Positions 22,937-32,007 are shown, numbered from the stretch's first letter. The stretch: 41,198 nt of DNA from Candidatus Fermentithermobacillaceae bacterium (GCA_012842105.1 DUTL01000055.1:1-41198); one strand, 5' to 3'. The notes: a model not told the origin generated them from the letters alone. Numbers and translations: made by a program.

Positions 22937-24061
22937 ATGAGAAGAGAAATTGCGGGCCTTGTATTGCTCATCACTTTACTGTTGTGCGGGTGCAAAGAGC
23001 GAACCTGGCCGCCATCCGAAGTTTCCCTTGGCGACATGAAGATTGTTGTATGGGACGTAAAGGAACCTCATCTTCCGGGTGCGCCTCCCTATTCAGAACT
23101 GTTGTCGCTTGTGGTGGAAAACTATGCTAACGAACATGGAGCCATAGTGGAAGTTGAGTTTAAGTCAAGGCAAGAGATTGAGAATCTGCTCTTAGGGAAT
23201 CACCAGGGTGAAGTTCCATCAGTTGTGTTCTCTACAGAGTGGCCCTTTATGGGAGAAGGCACACAAGACCTCACCGCAATGATCAAGGCAGGTGACTACC
23301 TTGAAGATGCCCTATCCTTTTGGGTTTACGATGGCAAGTTGATGGGTATCCCTTCATATATTCATTGGCTGTGCCTGGCCAAAAGGGCCGCTTCAGACGA
23401 TTCTCCAGGCGCGGCAGGCTACTTCTTGACTGCTCCCGGATTCTTGCATTCGGCGCTGGATTACGGATGCATGGATTGGGCTGAGCAAGACATATGTGAC
23501 TATGTGGAGTGGGTGAAAGATACCTACGGGCTTTACTCAGAACCCGTTCTGGATTTATGGGAACGAAACCAGATAAGCACCCTGTATCCTGTTACCCCTC
23601 ATTTGTTCAGGTGGTTAAGACTGTCTGAGAAAGACTGTGAAATAGAGATGTTGCCCATGGATACCCCACAAGGAGAGGCTAGGTTCTACTTTTCCGTACC
23701 GGGATATGTCATCCTGGCCGGAAGCCAGGAAGAGGTGGAATGCGCAGTGGAGCTTGCAAAACTTCTTGCCGCCAGCAAGGGAAGGTGGGCAGCCCGGGCA
23801 GTTGGCTGTATACCTGCCCATGTACACGATGTGCCTGTCTTTGACCTGGAAAGCGGTTTCACTCGTGAAGAACGGGTTAACCTCGTGGCCGGTTTGCGTG
23901 ATTCCGGCGCCTGTGTTGTCGACTGGGTGGAGTTTGGCAGCAGAAGCAATATTCGGTTGGCTGTTACCCCGGCAATCGAGAGGTACTTATCAGGATCAAC
24001 CGGCCGCCGGGAGTTTGAGGAAAGCATTCGCTCTGCCCTGAAAGGCCATACTAGTCAATAG
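22937..24061 (+). CDS. Orphan solute-binding-protein-like lipoprotein
   Basis: The 374-residue protein starts at ATG 22937 with AGGGGGAG upstream. A signal peptide ends in lipobox LCGC, so it should be lipid-anchored outside the membrane. The mature part looks like a distant family 1 extracellular solute-binding protein: a beta-strand start (MKIVVWDV), LLSLVVENYANEHGAIVEVEF, then WVYDGKLMGIPSYIHW, a motif typical of sugar-binding receptors, and a late VPGYVILAGS. No permease or ATPase gene is nearby. It lies between an L,D-transpeptidase and a DUF421 gene, so a receptor, sensor or envelope role is possible. The fold assignment is moderate and the function unknown. Confidence 0.7.
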   Translation: MRREIAGLVLLITLLLCGCKERTWPPSEVSLGDMKIVVWDVKEPHLPGAPPYSELLSLVVENYANEHGAIVEVEFKSRQEIENLLLGNHQGEVPSVVFSTEWPFMGEGTQDLTAMIKAGDYLEDALSFWVYDGKLMGIPSYIHWLCLAKRAASDDSPGAAGYFLTAPGFLHSALDYGCMDWAEQDICDYVEWVKDTYGLYSEPVLDLWERNQISTLYPVTPHLFRWLRLSEKDCEIEMLPMDTPQGEARFYFSVPGYVILAGSQEEVECAVELAKLLAASKGRWAARAVGCIPAHVHDVPVFDLESGFTREERVNLVAGLRDSGACVVDWVEFGSRSNIRLAVTPAIERYLSGSTGRREFEESIRSALKGHTSQ

Positions 24062-24096
24062 ATCACATCAAGAAACCGTTATGAGAGGCAACTCAG

Positions 24097-24729
24097 GTGA
24101 TGGGGGTAGATAGTTTGCCGGATCTTGCCGTTTTGAAGCTGGTTATCTTCCGGTCTGTGGCAATGTTTTTCATCACTTTGGTTGCAGTGCGGGCAATGGG
24201 CAAGAGATCCGTAGCTCAACTTGCCCCTTTTGACTTAACGGTTATTATCATCATTGGCTCGGCGGCAGCTTTGCCTTTGGAAGAAGAGAGCATCAGCCTG
24301 TGGAACGGAATTGTACCCATTCTGATTCTGTCGTTTCTTCAGTACTTGCTGAGCGTCATTAATCTGCACTGGAGGGGCGCTGAAAAAGTAACCCAGGGGA
24401 TGTCAACTCCCCTTGTAGTAAATGGACAGATCATGCATGATAACCGGAAGATGGAAAGGGTATCTCTTTCAGATCTCCACATAGTGCTGCGTGAAAAGGG
24501 AGTGGACCGTGTTGAAGACGTGGCCCTGGCTGTTCTTGAACCTACCGGCGAAGTATCAGTTATATTCAAAAAAGAAGCCCAGCCTGTAACTGTCAAGGAC
24601 ATGGAAATCAGCGACCTTTCAAGAATTAACGATATAATGGCACTGTCATCTGAACGTCTCAAAAGAAGATATCATGAAATAAGCGAACCGCTAAAAACAA
24701 GAAGTCCTTCCCGGTTGGCCCGGAAATAA
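24097..24729 (+). CDS. DUF421 (YetF-like) membrane protein
   Basis: The 210-residue protein has the DUF421 layout: three N-terminal membrane helices (about 10-30, 42-60, 65-85), the conserved VRAMGKRSVAQLAPFDLTVIIIIGSAA region (read in parts), and a cytoplasmic domain with PLVVNGQIMHDNRKMERVS and a LREKGVDRVEDVALAVLEPTGEVSV stretch (also in parts). Relatives in Bacillus (YetF, YdfR and others) have been linked to spore germination and membrane processes, but the molecular function is not settled. GTG 24097 is eight bases after GAGAGG; ATG 24100 is a possible alternative. No other DUF421 gene is in the window. Confidence 0.9.
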   Translation: MMGVDSLPDLAVLKLVIFRSVAMFFITLVAVRAMGKRSVAQLAPFDLTVIIIIGSAAALPLEEESISLWNGIVPILILSFLQYLLSVINLHWRGAEKVTQGMSTPLVVNGQIMHDNRKMERVSLSDLHIVLREKGVDRVEDVALAVLEPTGEVSVIFKKEAQPVTVKDMEISDLSRINDIMALSSERLKRRYHEISEPLKTRSPSRLARK

Positions 24730-24781
24730 GGCATAATTTCATTGAGGTAATGTAAACAAAAAGCGGGGGAGATGAATCAAT

Positions 24782-25366
24782 ATGGGTTTTGACAGTGAAT
24801 GGCTGCAAAGGGCCCTATCTTTCGATGAGTATCTTGAAAAAGCTACGATGAACGTGCCCACCATGAAAGAAAACTATGCAGAAGCCAGGGTAAGCGATGA
24901 AGCTCACCTTTACTTTGCCTGGTTATCGTCGGAGTTGGCTCCGGGTTCCATAAGAGTTCTGGCTATTTCCGAATCCTGGTGCGGAGACTGCATAGAAAAT
25001 CTGCCCGTTGTGGCTAAACTGGCTTCATCGTACCCAATCTTGCATTTGCTTGTGTTTTCAAGAGACGACAATTTAGATATCATGGACAGGTACCTTACCG
25101 GCGGAAGGAGAACCATTCCGGTATTTGTGTTCTTTGACGAAACAGGCCGCGAGATCGGGCGTTTCATAGAAAGGCCCAAAGCTGCCACAGACTTTCTGGC
25201 CAAGGAAAGGGCCAGGCATGAAGAACTTCCTGAGCAGCAAAGAAAGAGGGCAGCTTACGGAGTTCGTACGAAGCTGCGCAAATTGTACAAGACAGGGTTT
25301 AGGGATGAGACCATAAAAGAAATTCGGAGGATTCTGGAAAACAGATATGGACCACAAAACTCTTGA
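24782..25366 (+). CDS. Thioredoxin-fold protein
   Basis: The 194-residue cytoplasmic protein contains a thioredoxin-like domain (about 45-145) with the redox motif WCGDC following AISES, then VVAKLASSYP and the cis-Pro region RTIPVFVFFDETG. The N-terminal helix (WLQRALSFDEYLEKATMNV) and charged C-terminal tail lie outside the core. It resembles the Thioredoxin_9 group found in Firmicutes, presumed disulfide reductases of unknown partner. GGGGGAG lies 12 bases before ATG 24782. The end overlaps mutS2 by 20 bases, so the two are translated in a coupled way. There is no signal peptide, so I infer a cytoplasmic role. Confidence 0.88.
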   Translation: MGFDSEWLQRALSFDEYLEKATMNVPTMKENYAEARVSDEAHLYFAWLSSELAPGSIRVLAISESWCGDCIENLPVVAKLASSYPILHLLVFSRDDNLDIMDRYLTGGRRTIPVFVFFDETGREIGRFIERPKAATDFLAKERARHEELPEQQRKRAAYGVRTKLRKLYKTGFRDETIKEIRRILENRYGPQNS

Positions 25367-27710
25367 GATTCTGGAATATGAGAAGATACAGGAAATGCTT
25401 GCCGGCCAGGCCGGCACACCCATGGGCAGAAAACTTGCCAGGAAAACGTTTCCTGTGGAAGTACCTGTTGCCATAGAACTCCAGAAAACAGGACGGGAGA
25501 TTGCCGAAGCCTTGCTGAGGGTTTCTTCGCCGCCTGTGGCTGAGGTCAAAGACGTTACAGGCAGAATATCCGGGGCAATGCAGGGAACTGTGCTGACGCC
25601 CCAAGAGCTGCGGGATGTACTCAACATGCTGGAAGCTTGTGATACCGTTTCAGCCTGGATCAACCGCCTCGATGCAAGGTTTAACAGCCTTCATGCAATA
25701 AGGTATAAACTGCCTCAGCAGTCTTTACTGAAGGACAAGCTTTCCAACACAGTTGATGAGCAAGGCGAAATCAAAGACGCAGCCAGCGCCAGGTTGCTTT
25801 CTATTAGGAAATCACGCAGGGAGTTTCAGGAAAAGCTCAGAAAACGAGCTGAGGAAATGACCCGCAGGCAGGGTATCTCCCAATACCTTCAGGAGCCCAT
25901 AGTGACTATTCGCAACGGAAGGTATGTGCTTCCTGTAAAACAGGAATACGCTTCGAGAATACAGGGCATTGTTCATGATCAATCAGCGTCAGGGCAGACT
26001 CTGTTCCTGGAACCGCCTGAGTTGCTCGAAATGGCAAACCAGCTAAAGCGCCTGGAACTCATGGAGCGTGACGAGATTGAAAGGATTCTGATTGAGGTGT
26101 CTGTATGGATTGGTGAAACAGGCGCAGAGCTTATTGAAGGAATTGAAGCTTTGGGAGAGTTTGATCTGGGCCTGGCTAAAGCAAGGCTTGCTCATAAGTG
26201 GAATGGGTGTTTTCCCACGTTGAAAGATGAGTTCTCGCTGTCCCTGGTCAGAGCATGGCATCCGCTTCTAAAGGGAAACCCTGTTCCCCTTGATATCTGC
26301 CTGAATGAGGCCGGCACAAGAACCATAGTCGTAACCGGGCCCAATATGGGGGGCAAAACAGTCTCGCTGAAAACCTGCGGGCTCCTTGTGGCAATGGCTC
26401 TTGCCGGAATGCCGTGCCCTTGTGATTCCCGGACTGAAATTGGGGATTTCAAGGAAATTCTCTGCGATATCGGAGATGAGCAGTCTATTGAAGAGGACTT
26501 GAGCACATTTTCGGCACATATCACTAACGTCAGGAACATATTGGCTTTATCAGGCAGGGGGAAACTGGTGTTAATCGATGAACTTGGCGCCGGCACCGAC
26601 CCAAGGGAAGGGGCTGCCCTGGCCCAGGCCATCCTGGAGAGAATCCACGGGTCAGGTGCATTATGCGTTGTCACAAGCCATTACGGCGAGCTTAAGATAA
26701 TGGCGCAGAAAACCAAGGGGATGACCAACGCCAGCATGGAATGGGACTCTGTGGAAATGGTGCCTACATTCAGGCTTATTGTAGGAAGGCCAGGGAGATC
26801 CAATGCCTTTCTGGTAGCTCGCAGGTTGGGTTTGGATGATGACGTGTTAACCCGCGCCCGCGAAAGCATACCGCAGGACGTGGTCAAACTGGAAGATGTC
26901 ATAGCTGAAATGGAGGCCGAATCACACAAGGCAAGGGAAAGCGCGGAAAACGCTGCCAGAGAAAGCGTCTTTCATGAGCAGTTACGAATTGAGTATCAGA
27001 ACAAGCTTGCTAGACTGGAGGCCCAACGAAAAGAGGCTATCAGGGATGCCAGGCGAGAAGCTCAATCTATCATAGCAAGAGCCAGGGTTGAATTTGAGAA
27101 GGCGCTGCGTGACATCAAGGAGAGCCAGCGCAAGAGTTCAGGAGAACTCCATGCAGATGCATCCCGGATCCGCAAAAGGCTTATTGGGATACAGGCTGAA
27201 CTGTCAGAAGGAGCAGAGGAGCAACCCCAGGGTGAACCTTTGGAGATTGAGGATGTGAAAACGGGCATGGAGGTTCAGGTGTCAGGTTTCTCAGAGTCAG
27301 GGACCGTGGTGGAGGCTTCCGGTTCAGATGATGTTGTTGTCCAAATAGGCGACTTTAAGCTCAGAACCAAAATTGGCCGGTTAAGCAAAGCGAAGCAGCA
27401 AGCAAAGGGCCGTACTGCGGCCCCGCAAATCAGCGGCTTAGCCGGTGAAAAGGCCCGTTCAGTTTCCCACGAGGTGGACTTGCGTGGCATGACAAGGGAA
27501 GAAGCGTTTGTGACACTGGATAAGTATATCGATGATGCTTTCCTTGCTTCCTTGCCCCAAATCAGGATTATCCACGGTAAGGGTACAGGCGCTTTACGCA
27601 AGGCCGTGGAAGAGTATCTTCGGTCCATGCAGAAATACGTCGCCGGTTACCGCATTGGCCAGCCATCTGAAGGCGGCACCGGCGTTACTGTAGCGAAACT
27701 AAAGAATTAG
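25347..27710 (+). CDS. mutS2: MutS2 family DNA-binding ATPase / Smr-domain nuclease
   Basis: The 787-residue protein has the MutS2 plan: no mismatch-recognition domain, a coiled N-terminal half, the MutS ATPase with Walker A GPNMGGKT (near residue 331), SIEEDLSTFSAHI and Walker B LVLIDELGAGTDP, a long charged coiled coil (about 520-630), a KOW-like linker, and a C-terminal Smr domain with VDLRGMTREEA and IIHGKGTGALR. In bacteria MutS2 suppresses recombination, and it also rescues collided ribosomes in Bacillus. The start ATG 25347 lies within the thioredoxin gene. Following polX/mutS2 order is conserved in Bacillus, although here four genes are inserted between them. Confidence 0.97.
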   Translation: MDHKTLEILEYEKIQEMLAGQAGTPMGRKLARKTFPVEVPVAIELQKTGREIAEALLRVSSPPVAEVKDVTGRISGAMQGTVLTPQELRDVLNMLEACDTVSAWINRLDARFNSLHAIRYKLPQQSLLKDKLSNTVDEQGEIKDAASARLLSIRKSRREFQEKLRKRAEEMTRRQGISQYLQEPIVTIRNGRYVLPVKQEYASRIQGIVHDQSASGQTLFLEPPELLEMANQLKRLELMERDEIERILIEVSVWIGETGAELIEGIEALGEFDLGLAKARLAHKWNGCFPTLKDEFSLSLVRAWHPLLKGNPVPLDICLNEAGTRTIVVTGPNMGGKTVSLKTCGLLVAMALAGMPCPCDSRTEIGDFKEILCDIGDEQSIEEDLSTFSAHITNVRNILALSGRGKLVLIDELGAGTDPREGAALAQAILERIHGSGALCVVTSHYGELKIMAQKTKGMTNASMEWDSVEMVPTFRLIVGRPGRSNAFLVARRLGLDDDVLTRARESIPQDVVKLEDVIAEMEAESHKARESAENAARESVFHEQLRIEYQNKLARLEAQRKEAIRDARREAQSIIARARVEFEKALRDIKESQRKSSGELHADASRIRKRLIGIQAELSEGAEEQPQGEPLEIEDVKTGMEVQVSGFSESGTVVEASGSDDVVVQIGDFKLRTKIGRLSKAKQQAKGRTAAPQISGLAGEKARSVSHEVDLRGMTREEAFVTLDKYIDDAFLASLPQIRIIHGKGTGALRKAVEEYLRSMQKYVAGYRIGQPSEGGTGVTVAKLKN

Positions 27711-27734
27711 GCCCGCGGTATGCAGGGCGGTGTC

Positions 27735-29831
27735 TCAATGGCCTCCCGGCTCATCGACGGGCTCATCGATGGGCTCGTCGCCTGGTTTGTCACCTACAAA
27801 GTGGTAATCGCAAACTGAAACAGGAGTCTTACCCTTAACTCCGAGCTCAGTTATTAAGTGTTCCGCAGGGCAGTACGGGCCGGGCAGTAGCCCAGAGTAT
27901 TTGCAAACTTCAACCTCGACAATTGTGTCAGGCCTTGTGAAACTTTCAACAGGCATTTCGGCTGTAATAGTTTTCATCATGCTGTTCCAAATCCTCGCAG
28001 GATAGCTCCCGCCGGTGATTCTCCATTGGGACATTGTCTTTTCTTGATCATATCCCATCCATACCACACCAACGGTACTGGGGGTATACCCGCAAAACCA
28101 GGCATCCTTCCAATCGCTTGTAGTACCTGTTTTGCCTGCGGCGGGCCTCCCGAAATAGGCAGCTTGCCCGGTTCCGCCTGATACCGTAAGCACATCCTGG
28201 AGCATGCTTGTCATCAAGTACGCAGATTCTTCAGAAATTACGATCTTTCTGTTTATACCGTGCTCTTCCAGCACGTTTCCATTCTTGTCTTCGACTTTGA
28301 GGATGGATATTGGCTCAACCTGGATGCCGCGGTTAGCTAGTGTGCCGAAAGCCACTGCCATGTCTAGGGGCCTGACTCCGTAAGTAAGGCCGCCTAACGC
28401 CAGGGATCTGGTCAGGTCAGCACGGCCGCCTGAAACGGGGGTTTTGACGAGCGTGGTTATCCCCAGTTTCTCTGACATTTCCAGGCTGTTTCTAAGGCCA
28501 ACCATGTCTTGAACCTTACACGCCACCACGTTCAGGGACTGCCTTACCCCTGATCTCATTGTGACCAGGCCCTGAAATGTGCCGCTGTAGTTTCGCGGGG
28601 AGAACTTTTCTCCTGTTGTGGGGTCTACCCAGGTTACAGGCGCATCATCAATTACCGTATAAGGGCCCATGCCCTGCTCCAGGGCCGGTATATAGACGGA
28701 GATAGGTTTGAAGGCAGAGCCAGGCTGGCGTTTTGCATCAATGGCACGGTTCCATCCAAGCATGCTTTCGTGCCTTCTTCCTCCGACCAGAGCGAGCAAA
28801 TGTCCGGTTTTCACGTCCATAACAACCGAGGCAGCTTCAATGTTATCTTGCTCGGCTTTAAACGGGAAAACCGGGTCGAGCACTTGGTTGATTGCTGACT
28901 CTGCAGCCCTTTGTGCGCCGGGGCTGTATGTTGTATATACACGGAGGCCTCCGCCATATACAAGATCCGAAGGATAGCGTGAGAGGAGTTGCTGAAGCAC
29001 ATAGTCCAAGAAGTGGCCGCCTTCTGTGACCACCATGGGTTCATGATCGATAATGTTAAGCGGCCTGCTCTTGTAAACTTCGGCTTCGTCCTGGGTGAGA
29101 AAGCCATATTCGGCCATTTGGTTGAGTACGGTATTCCGGCGGTTCAGCGCCTGCTCAATGTTTGATTTATCCCCGTAGTATGAGGGTGCCCTTATGGTTC
29201 CCGCGATAAACGCTGCTTCACCAATATCCAATTCGGAAACGGATTTGCCAAAGTAAGCTCTTGCGGCCGCTTCAACGCCATATGCTCCCCGGCCGAAGTT
29301 AACTTGATTCATGTACATCTCAAGGATTTCCTTTTTAGTGTATTTACGCTCCATGAGAGTTGCAACTATGGCGTCCTGGACCTTTCTCTTAAGGGTTCTA
29401 TCTTGTTCAAGGAAAGCAATTTTGGCGAGCTGCTGGGTAATTGTGCTGCCTCCTTGCAGGCTTGAATCATCTTTTATGTTTTGATACAGGGCCCTAAAGA
29501 TTGCCCTCAGGTCAAACCCAGGATGGGTGTAGAATCTGTGGTCTTCAGCAGCGAGAACGGCATCAACCAGGTGCTGGGGCATGTTCTTAATGGTAGCGGG
29601 AACCCGGTATTCAGAGGATCTTAACTCAGTCCATATGTCTCCGTTACGATCATACAATATGGATATCTCGCTGGCCTCCGGCTCAAGGTTGGCAAGCGCG
29701 GGAAGATCCCGTATTGCAGACATTACCAGAGCCGCTGCAAAACCTGCTCCAACAAGAACTATTGCTAAAACAAGATATATGGTAACATCAAGGACCCGAA
29801 AGCCCTTCTTGGTTCGTCTCTTCTTTCCCAT
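27735..29831 (-). CDS. Class A penicillin-binding protein (PBP1a type)
   Basis: This is the only minus-strand gene. The 698-residue protein has a basic cytoplasmic tail, one membrane anchor (about 15-38), a GT51 glycosyltransferase domain with EDHRFYTHPG (Glu96) and GGSTITQQLAK, and a transpeptidase domain with SAFK (Ser372, Lys375), SLN (432-434) and KTGT (567-570). It polymerises and cross-links peptidoglycan outside the membrane. The C-terminus has an acidic Pro tail of DEP repeats. GGAGGTA lies eight bases before the ATG (complement of 29829-29831). The 3' end faces mutS2 across 24 bases. It is divergent from tyrS. Confidence 0.96.
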   Translation of the reverse strand: MGKKRRTKKGFRVLDVTIYLVLAIVLVGAGFAAALVMSAIRDLPALANLEPEASEISILYDRNGDIWTELRSSEYRVPATIKNMPQHLVDAVLAAEDHRFYTHPGFDLRAIFRALYQNIKDDSSLQGGSTITQQLAKIAFLEQDRTLKRKVQDAIVATLMERKYTKKEILEMYMNQVNFGRGAYGVEAAARAYFGKSVSELDIGEAAFIAGTIRAPSYYGDKSNIEQALNRRNTVLNQMAEYGFLTQDEAEVYKSRPLNIIDHEPMVVTEGGHFLDYVLQQLLSRYPSDLVYGGGLRVYTTYSPGAQRAAESAINQVLDPVFPFKAEQDNIEAASVVMDVKTGHLLALVGGRRHESMLGWNRAIDAKRQPGSAFKPISVYIPALEQGMGPYTVIDDAPVTWVDPTTGEKFSPRNYSGTFQGLVTMRSGVRQSLNVVACKVQDMVGLRNSLEMSEKLGITTLVKTPVSGGRADLTRSLALGGLTYGVRPLDMAVAFGTLANRGIQVEPISILKVEDKNGNVLEEHGINRKIVISEESAYLMTSMLQDVLTVSGGTGQAAYFGRPAAGKTGTTSDWKDAWFCGYTPSTVGVVWMGYDQEKTMSQWRITGGSYPARIWNSMMKTITAEMPVESFTRPDTIVEVEVCKYSGLLPGPYCPAEHLITELGVKGKTPVSVCDYHFVGDKPGDEPIDEPVDEPGGH

Positions 29832-29913
29832 GGCTTACTACCTCCAGCGGTTCATCTGACGGCCTTTGTCTTTAAGCCCAGTGTTTTCATTATGTTCACT
29901 TATACCTGTTCCC

Positions 29914-29942
29914 ATATTACCAGACGGGAAACAGTGTGATAA
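29914..29942 (-). promoter_or_regulatory. Candidate promoter of the penicillin-binding protein gene
   Basis: Read on the minus strand, TTATCA (29937-29942) and TAATAT (29914-29919) are 17 bases apart. The match is moderate; the intergenic region is AT-rich, so a chance match is possible. Confidence 0.35.
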
Positions 29943-29998
29943 GGTGCCAACATTATACCACTTTCAGCAATTGGCTTTTTGAGGTTGGCCAAGGATGG

Positions 29999-30004
29999 TA
30001 TAAT
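29999..30004 (+). promoter_or_regulatory. -10 element of the tyrS promoter
   Basis: A perfect TATAAT sits 30 bases before the tyrS start. The -35 region is poor (TTTTGA at 29977-29982, 16-base spacer). The resulting leader would be only about 25 bases, too short for a T-box. Confidence 0.5.
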
Positions 30005-30034
30005 CAAACGAAAAGCCCAAGGAGGGTCAGTGCT

Positions 30035-31267
30035 TTGGGAAAATTAGACGATGCAGTCCATAACCAGGTTGAGTTGATCAGCCAAAGGGCTGCCATGCTG
30101 GTTACTGAGGATGAACTTAAAGTTAAGATCAAACAAGCCCTGAAAGAGGGGCGGCCTTTGAAAGTGAAATTGGGAGTGGACCCCAGTGCTCCTGACATTC
30201 ATCTTGGCCATATGGTGGTTATGAGGAAACTTAGAGAGTTTCAGGAACTGGGCCATGAGATATACTTTGTAATCGGTGATTTCACAGGGATGATTGGAGA
30301 CCCCAGCGGTAAGTCAAAGACCAGGCGGCAACTGTCAAGAGATGAGGTTGAAGCTAATGCCAGAACCTATCATGATCAGGCGACGCTGATTCTCGATCCT
30401 GACAAGACCCATGTAGTGTTCAACTCATCCTGGCTGTCTCCCCTTACTTTCAGAGAACTGGTGAACCTTTCATCAAAGTTTACGGTAGCCAGAATGATCG
30501 AAAGAGACGATTTCAGCAAGCGTTATGCAGACGGACAGGCTATTGGAATCCACGAATTCCTGTATCCCCTGGCTCAAGCATATGATTCTGTTGCAATAGG
30601 TGCAGACGTGGAGTTAGGTGGGACCGACCAGACCTTTAACCTTTTGGTAGGCAGAGACATACAGCCTCAGTACGGACAGGAACCGCAGATAGCGCTCACA
30701 ATGCCCCTTCTTGTGGGAACTGACGGCAAAGAGAAAATGTCCAAGAGCCTGGGCAACTACATTGGAATCACAGATGAACCCAATGACATGTACGGAAAAG
30801 TGATGTCTATTCCGGATGAGGCAATGAGCGATTACTATGAATTGGTGCTTGCAGAACCAAAGCATTTGGTGCAGGGCCTAATGCGTGATATTGAGTCAGG
30901 TAAGCGTCATCCCATGGACCTTAAAATGGAATTGGCCAGGAGAATTGTGGCTGAATTCTACGGAGTGAGTACGGCAAAAGCTGCACAAGAGAACTTCCTG
31001 CGTGTGTTCAGGCAAGATTCTCTTCCCGATGATATTGAAACTGTGAGACTTGTAGATCTTGCTCCGGGGGAAGAGGTTGGGCTTGCGCGGCTGCTCTCGC
31101 TGTGCGGGCTTGTCCCTTCTTCATCAGAAGCCAGGCGTCTTATTAAGAGCGGCGCAGTTCGGGTTAACCGCGAGAGAATCGAGGATACATCGGTGTTGGT
31201 AAAGGTAACTGACGGGATGCTACTTCAAATAGGCAAACGGCGGGTCTGCAGGGTTACAGTAAAGTAA
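30035..31267 (+). CDS. tyrS: Tyrosyl-tRNA synthetase (TyrRZ/TyrS2-like)
   Basis: The 410-residue class I synthetase starts at TTG 30035, eight bases after AAGGAGGG; an in-frame extension to 29936 would cover the promoter. HIGH appears as HLGH after VDPSAPDI, and KMSKS is exact (GKEKMSKSLGNY). GGTDQTFNLLVGRD marks the tyrosine site. An S4 RNA-binding domain ends the protein (about 345-410, SEARRLIKSGAVRVNRERI). The VDPSAPDIHLGH version and length fit the TyrZ-type enzyme rather than the main Bacillus TyrS, whose gene has a T-box. No T-box is present here. Confidence 0.97.
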   Translation: MGKLDDAVHNQVELISQRAAMLVTEDELKVKIKQALKEGRPLKVKLGVDPSAPDIHLGHMVVMRKLREFQELGHEIYFVIGDFTGMIGDPSGKSKTRRQLSRDEVEANARTYHDQATLILDPDKTHVVFNSSWLSPLTFRELVNLSSKFTVARMIERDDFSKRYADGQAIGIHEFLYPLAQAYDSVAIGADVELGGTDQTFNLLVGRDIQPQYGQEPQIALTMPLLVGTDGKEKMSKSLGNYIGITDEPNDMYGKVMSIPDEAMSDYYELVLAEPKHLVQGLMRDIESGKRHPMDLKMELARRIVAEFYGVSTAKAAQENFLRVFRQDSLPDDIETVRLVDLAPGEEVGLARLLSLCGLVPSSSEARRLIKSGAVRVNRERIEDTSVLVKVTDGMLLQIGKRRVCRVTVK

Positions 31268-31317
31268 CTGCAGATTCACGTTTTTGCACGAACTTTAGAA
31301 CCGGTGCTTGCATAACA

Positions 31318-32007
31318 ATGAGAGGCTACTTGTTAGAAAAGGAGCTTCTCATTATCTTTAACAGAAGGTTTTTGAATAACAGAAGACGCCTGCAAAGGCC
31401 CGTGGCCGTCATGGTTGGGCTTGGTTTGATATTTGCATGGTTGCTTGTTGCCGTGGAAAGAAGCATTATCCCCACGCTCATAACTATTTCAGAGTCCAGG
31501 GTTGCAGCTATTGCCAATGAGGCAATTATCCAGGCGGTAAATTCTCATATCGATTCACTTCTCGAGGACAAGAAACTTCTGGATTTCCACCTTGGTTCTG
31601 AAGGCCAGCTCTTGTACGTGCAAACTAACACTGCAGACCTCAATAGAATACAATCTGAGTGCCTGGCTCTTCTTCAAGAGGCCATAAACGATCTTGAAGG
31701 GTTTGAAATCCGCATTCCCTTTGGCCAGGCGCTTGGATCAAGTATTTTTGCCTCAATGGGGCCAAAAATCAGAGTTGCCATGTTCCCGTACGGATATGTA
31801 AGTGTACAGGTTCTGGACAGTTTTGAAGTTACAGGCATCAACCAGATAAAATACGACTTGTGTCTGCATGTGGTTTATACACTGCAGGTAGTCATTCCGC
31901 TTATCTCCTCGAAGACCCATGTTTCAATCGACATACCTCTTGCCACTGTACTCATCCCAGGCAAAGTGCCCGATACTTACCTTACGATTCCCTACGATAG
32001 CCGCTGA
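31318..32007 (+). CDS. yunB: Sporulation protein YunB
   Basis: The 229-residue protein has an N-terminal membrane helix (about 28-47, VAVMVGLGLIFAWLLVAVE) and an extracytoplasmic domain with YunB hallmarks: IPFGQALGSSIFASMGPKIRV (in part), DSFEVTGINQIKYDL, LQVVIPLISS and GKVPDTYL. In Bacillus yunB is transcribed by the mother-cell sigma E and is needed for full sporulation. The listed ATG 31318 has no clear binding site. AAAAGGAG (31337-31344) lies six bases before an in-frame ATT at 31351, so a shorter product is possible. No terminator is visible between tyrS and this gene. Confidence 0.9.
   Translation: MRGYLLEKELLIIFNRRFLNNRRRLQRPVAVMVGLGLIFAWLLVAVERSIIPTLITISESRVAAIANEAIIQAVNSHIDSLLEDKKLLDFHLGSEGQLLYVQTNTADLNRIQSECLALLQEAINDLEGFEIRIPFGQALGSSIFASMGPKIRVAMFPYGYVSVQVLDSFEVTGINQIKYDLCLHVVYTLQVVIPLISSKTHVSIDIPLATVLIPGKVPDTYLTIPYDSR

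Noticed and set aside
25073..25663. 196-residue minus-strand frame across the thioredoxin/mutS2 junction
   Set aside because: It overlaps two clear genes and its residues follow from their codon use; no motif.
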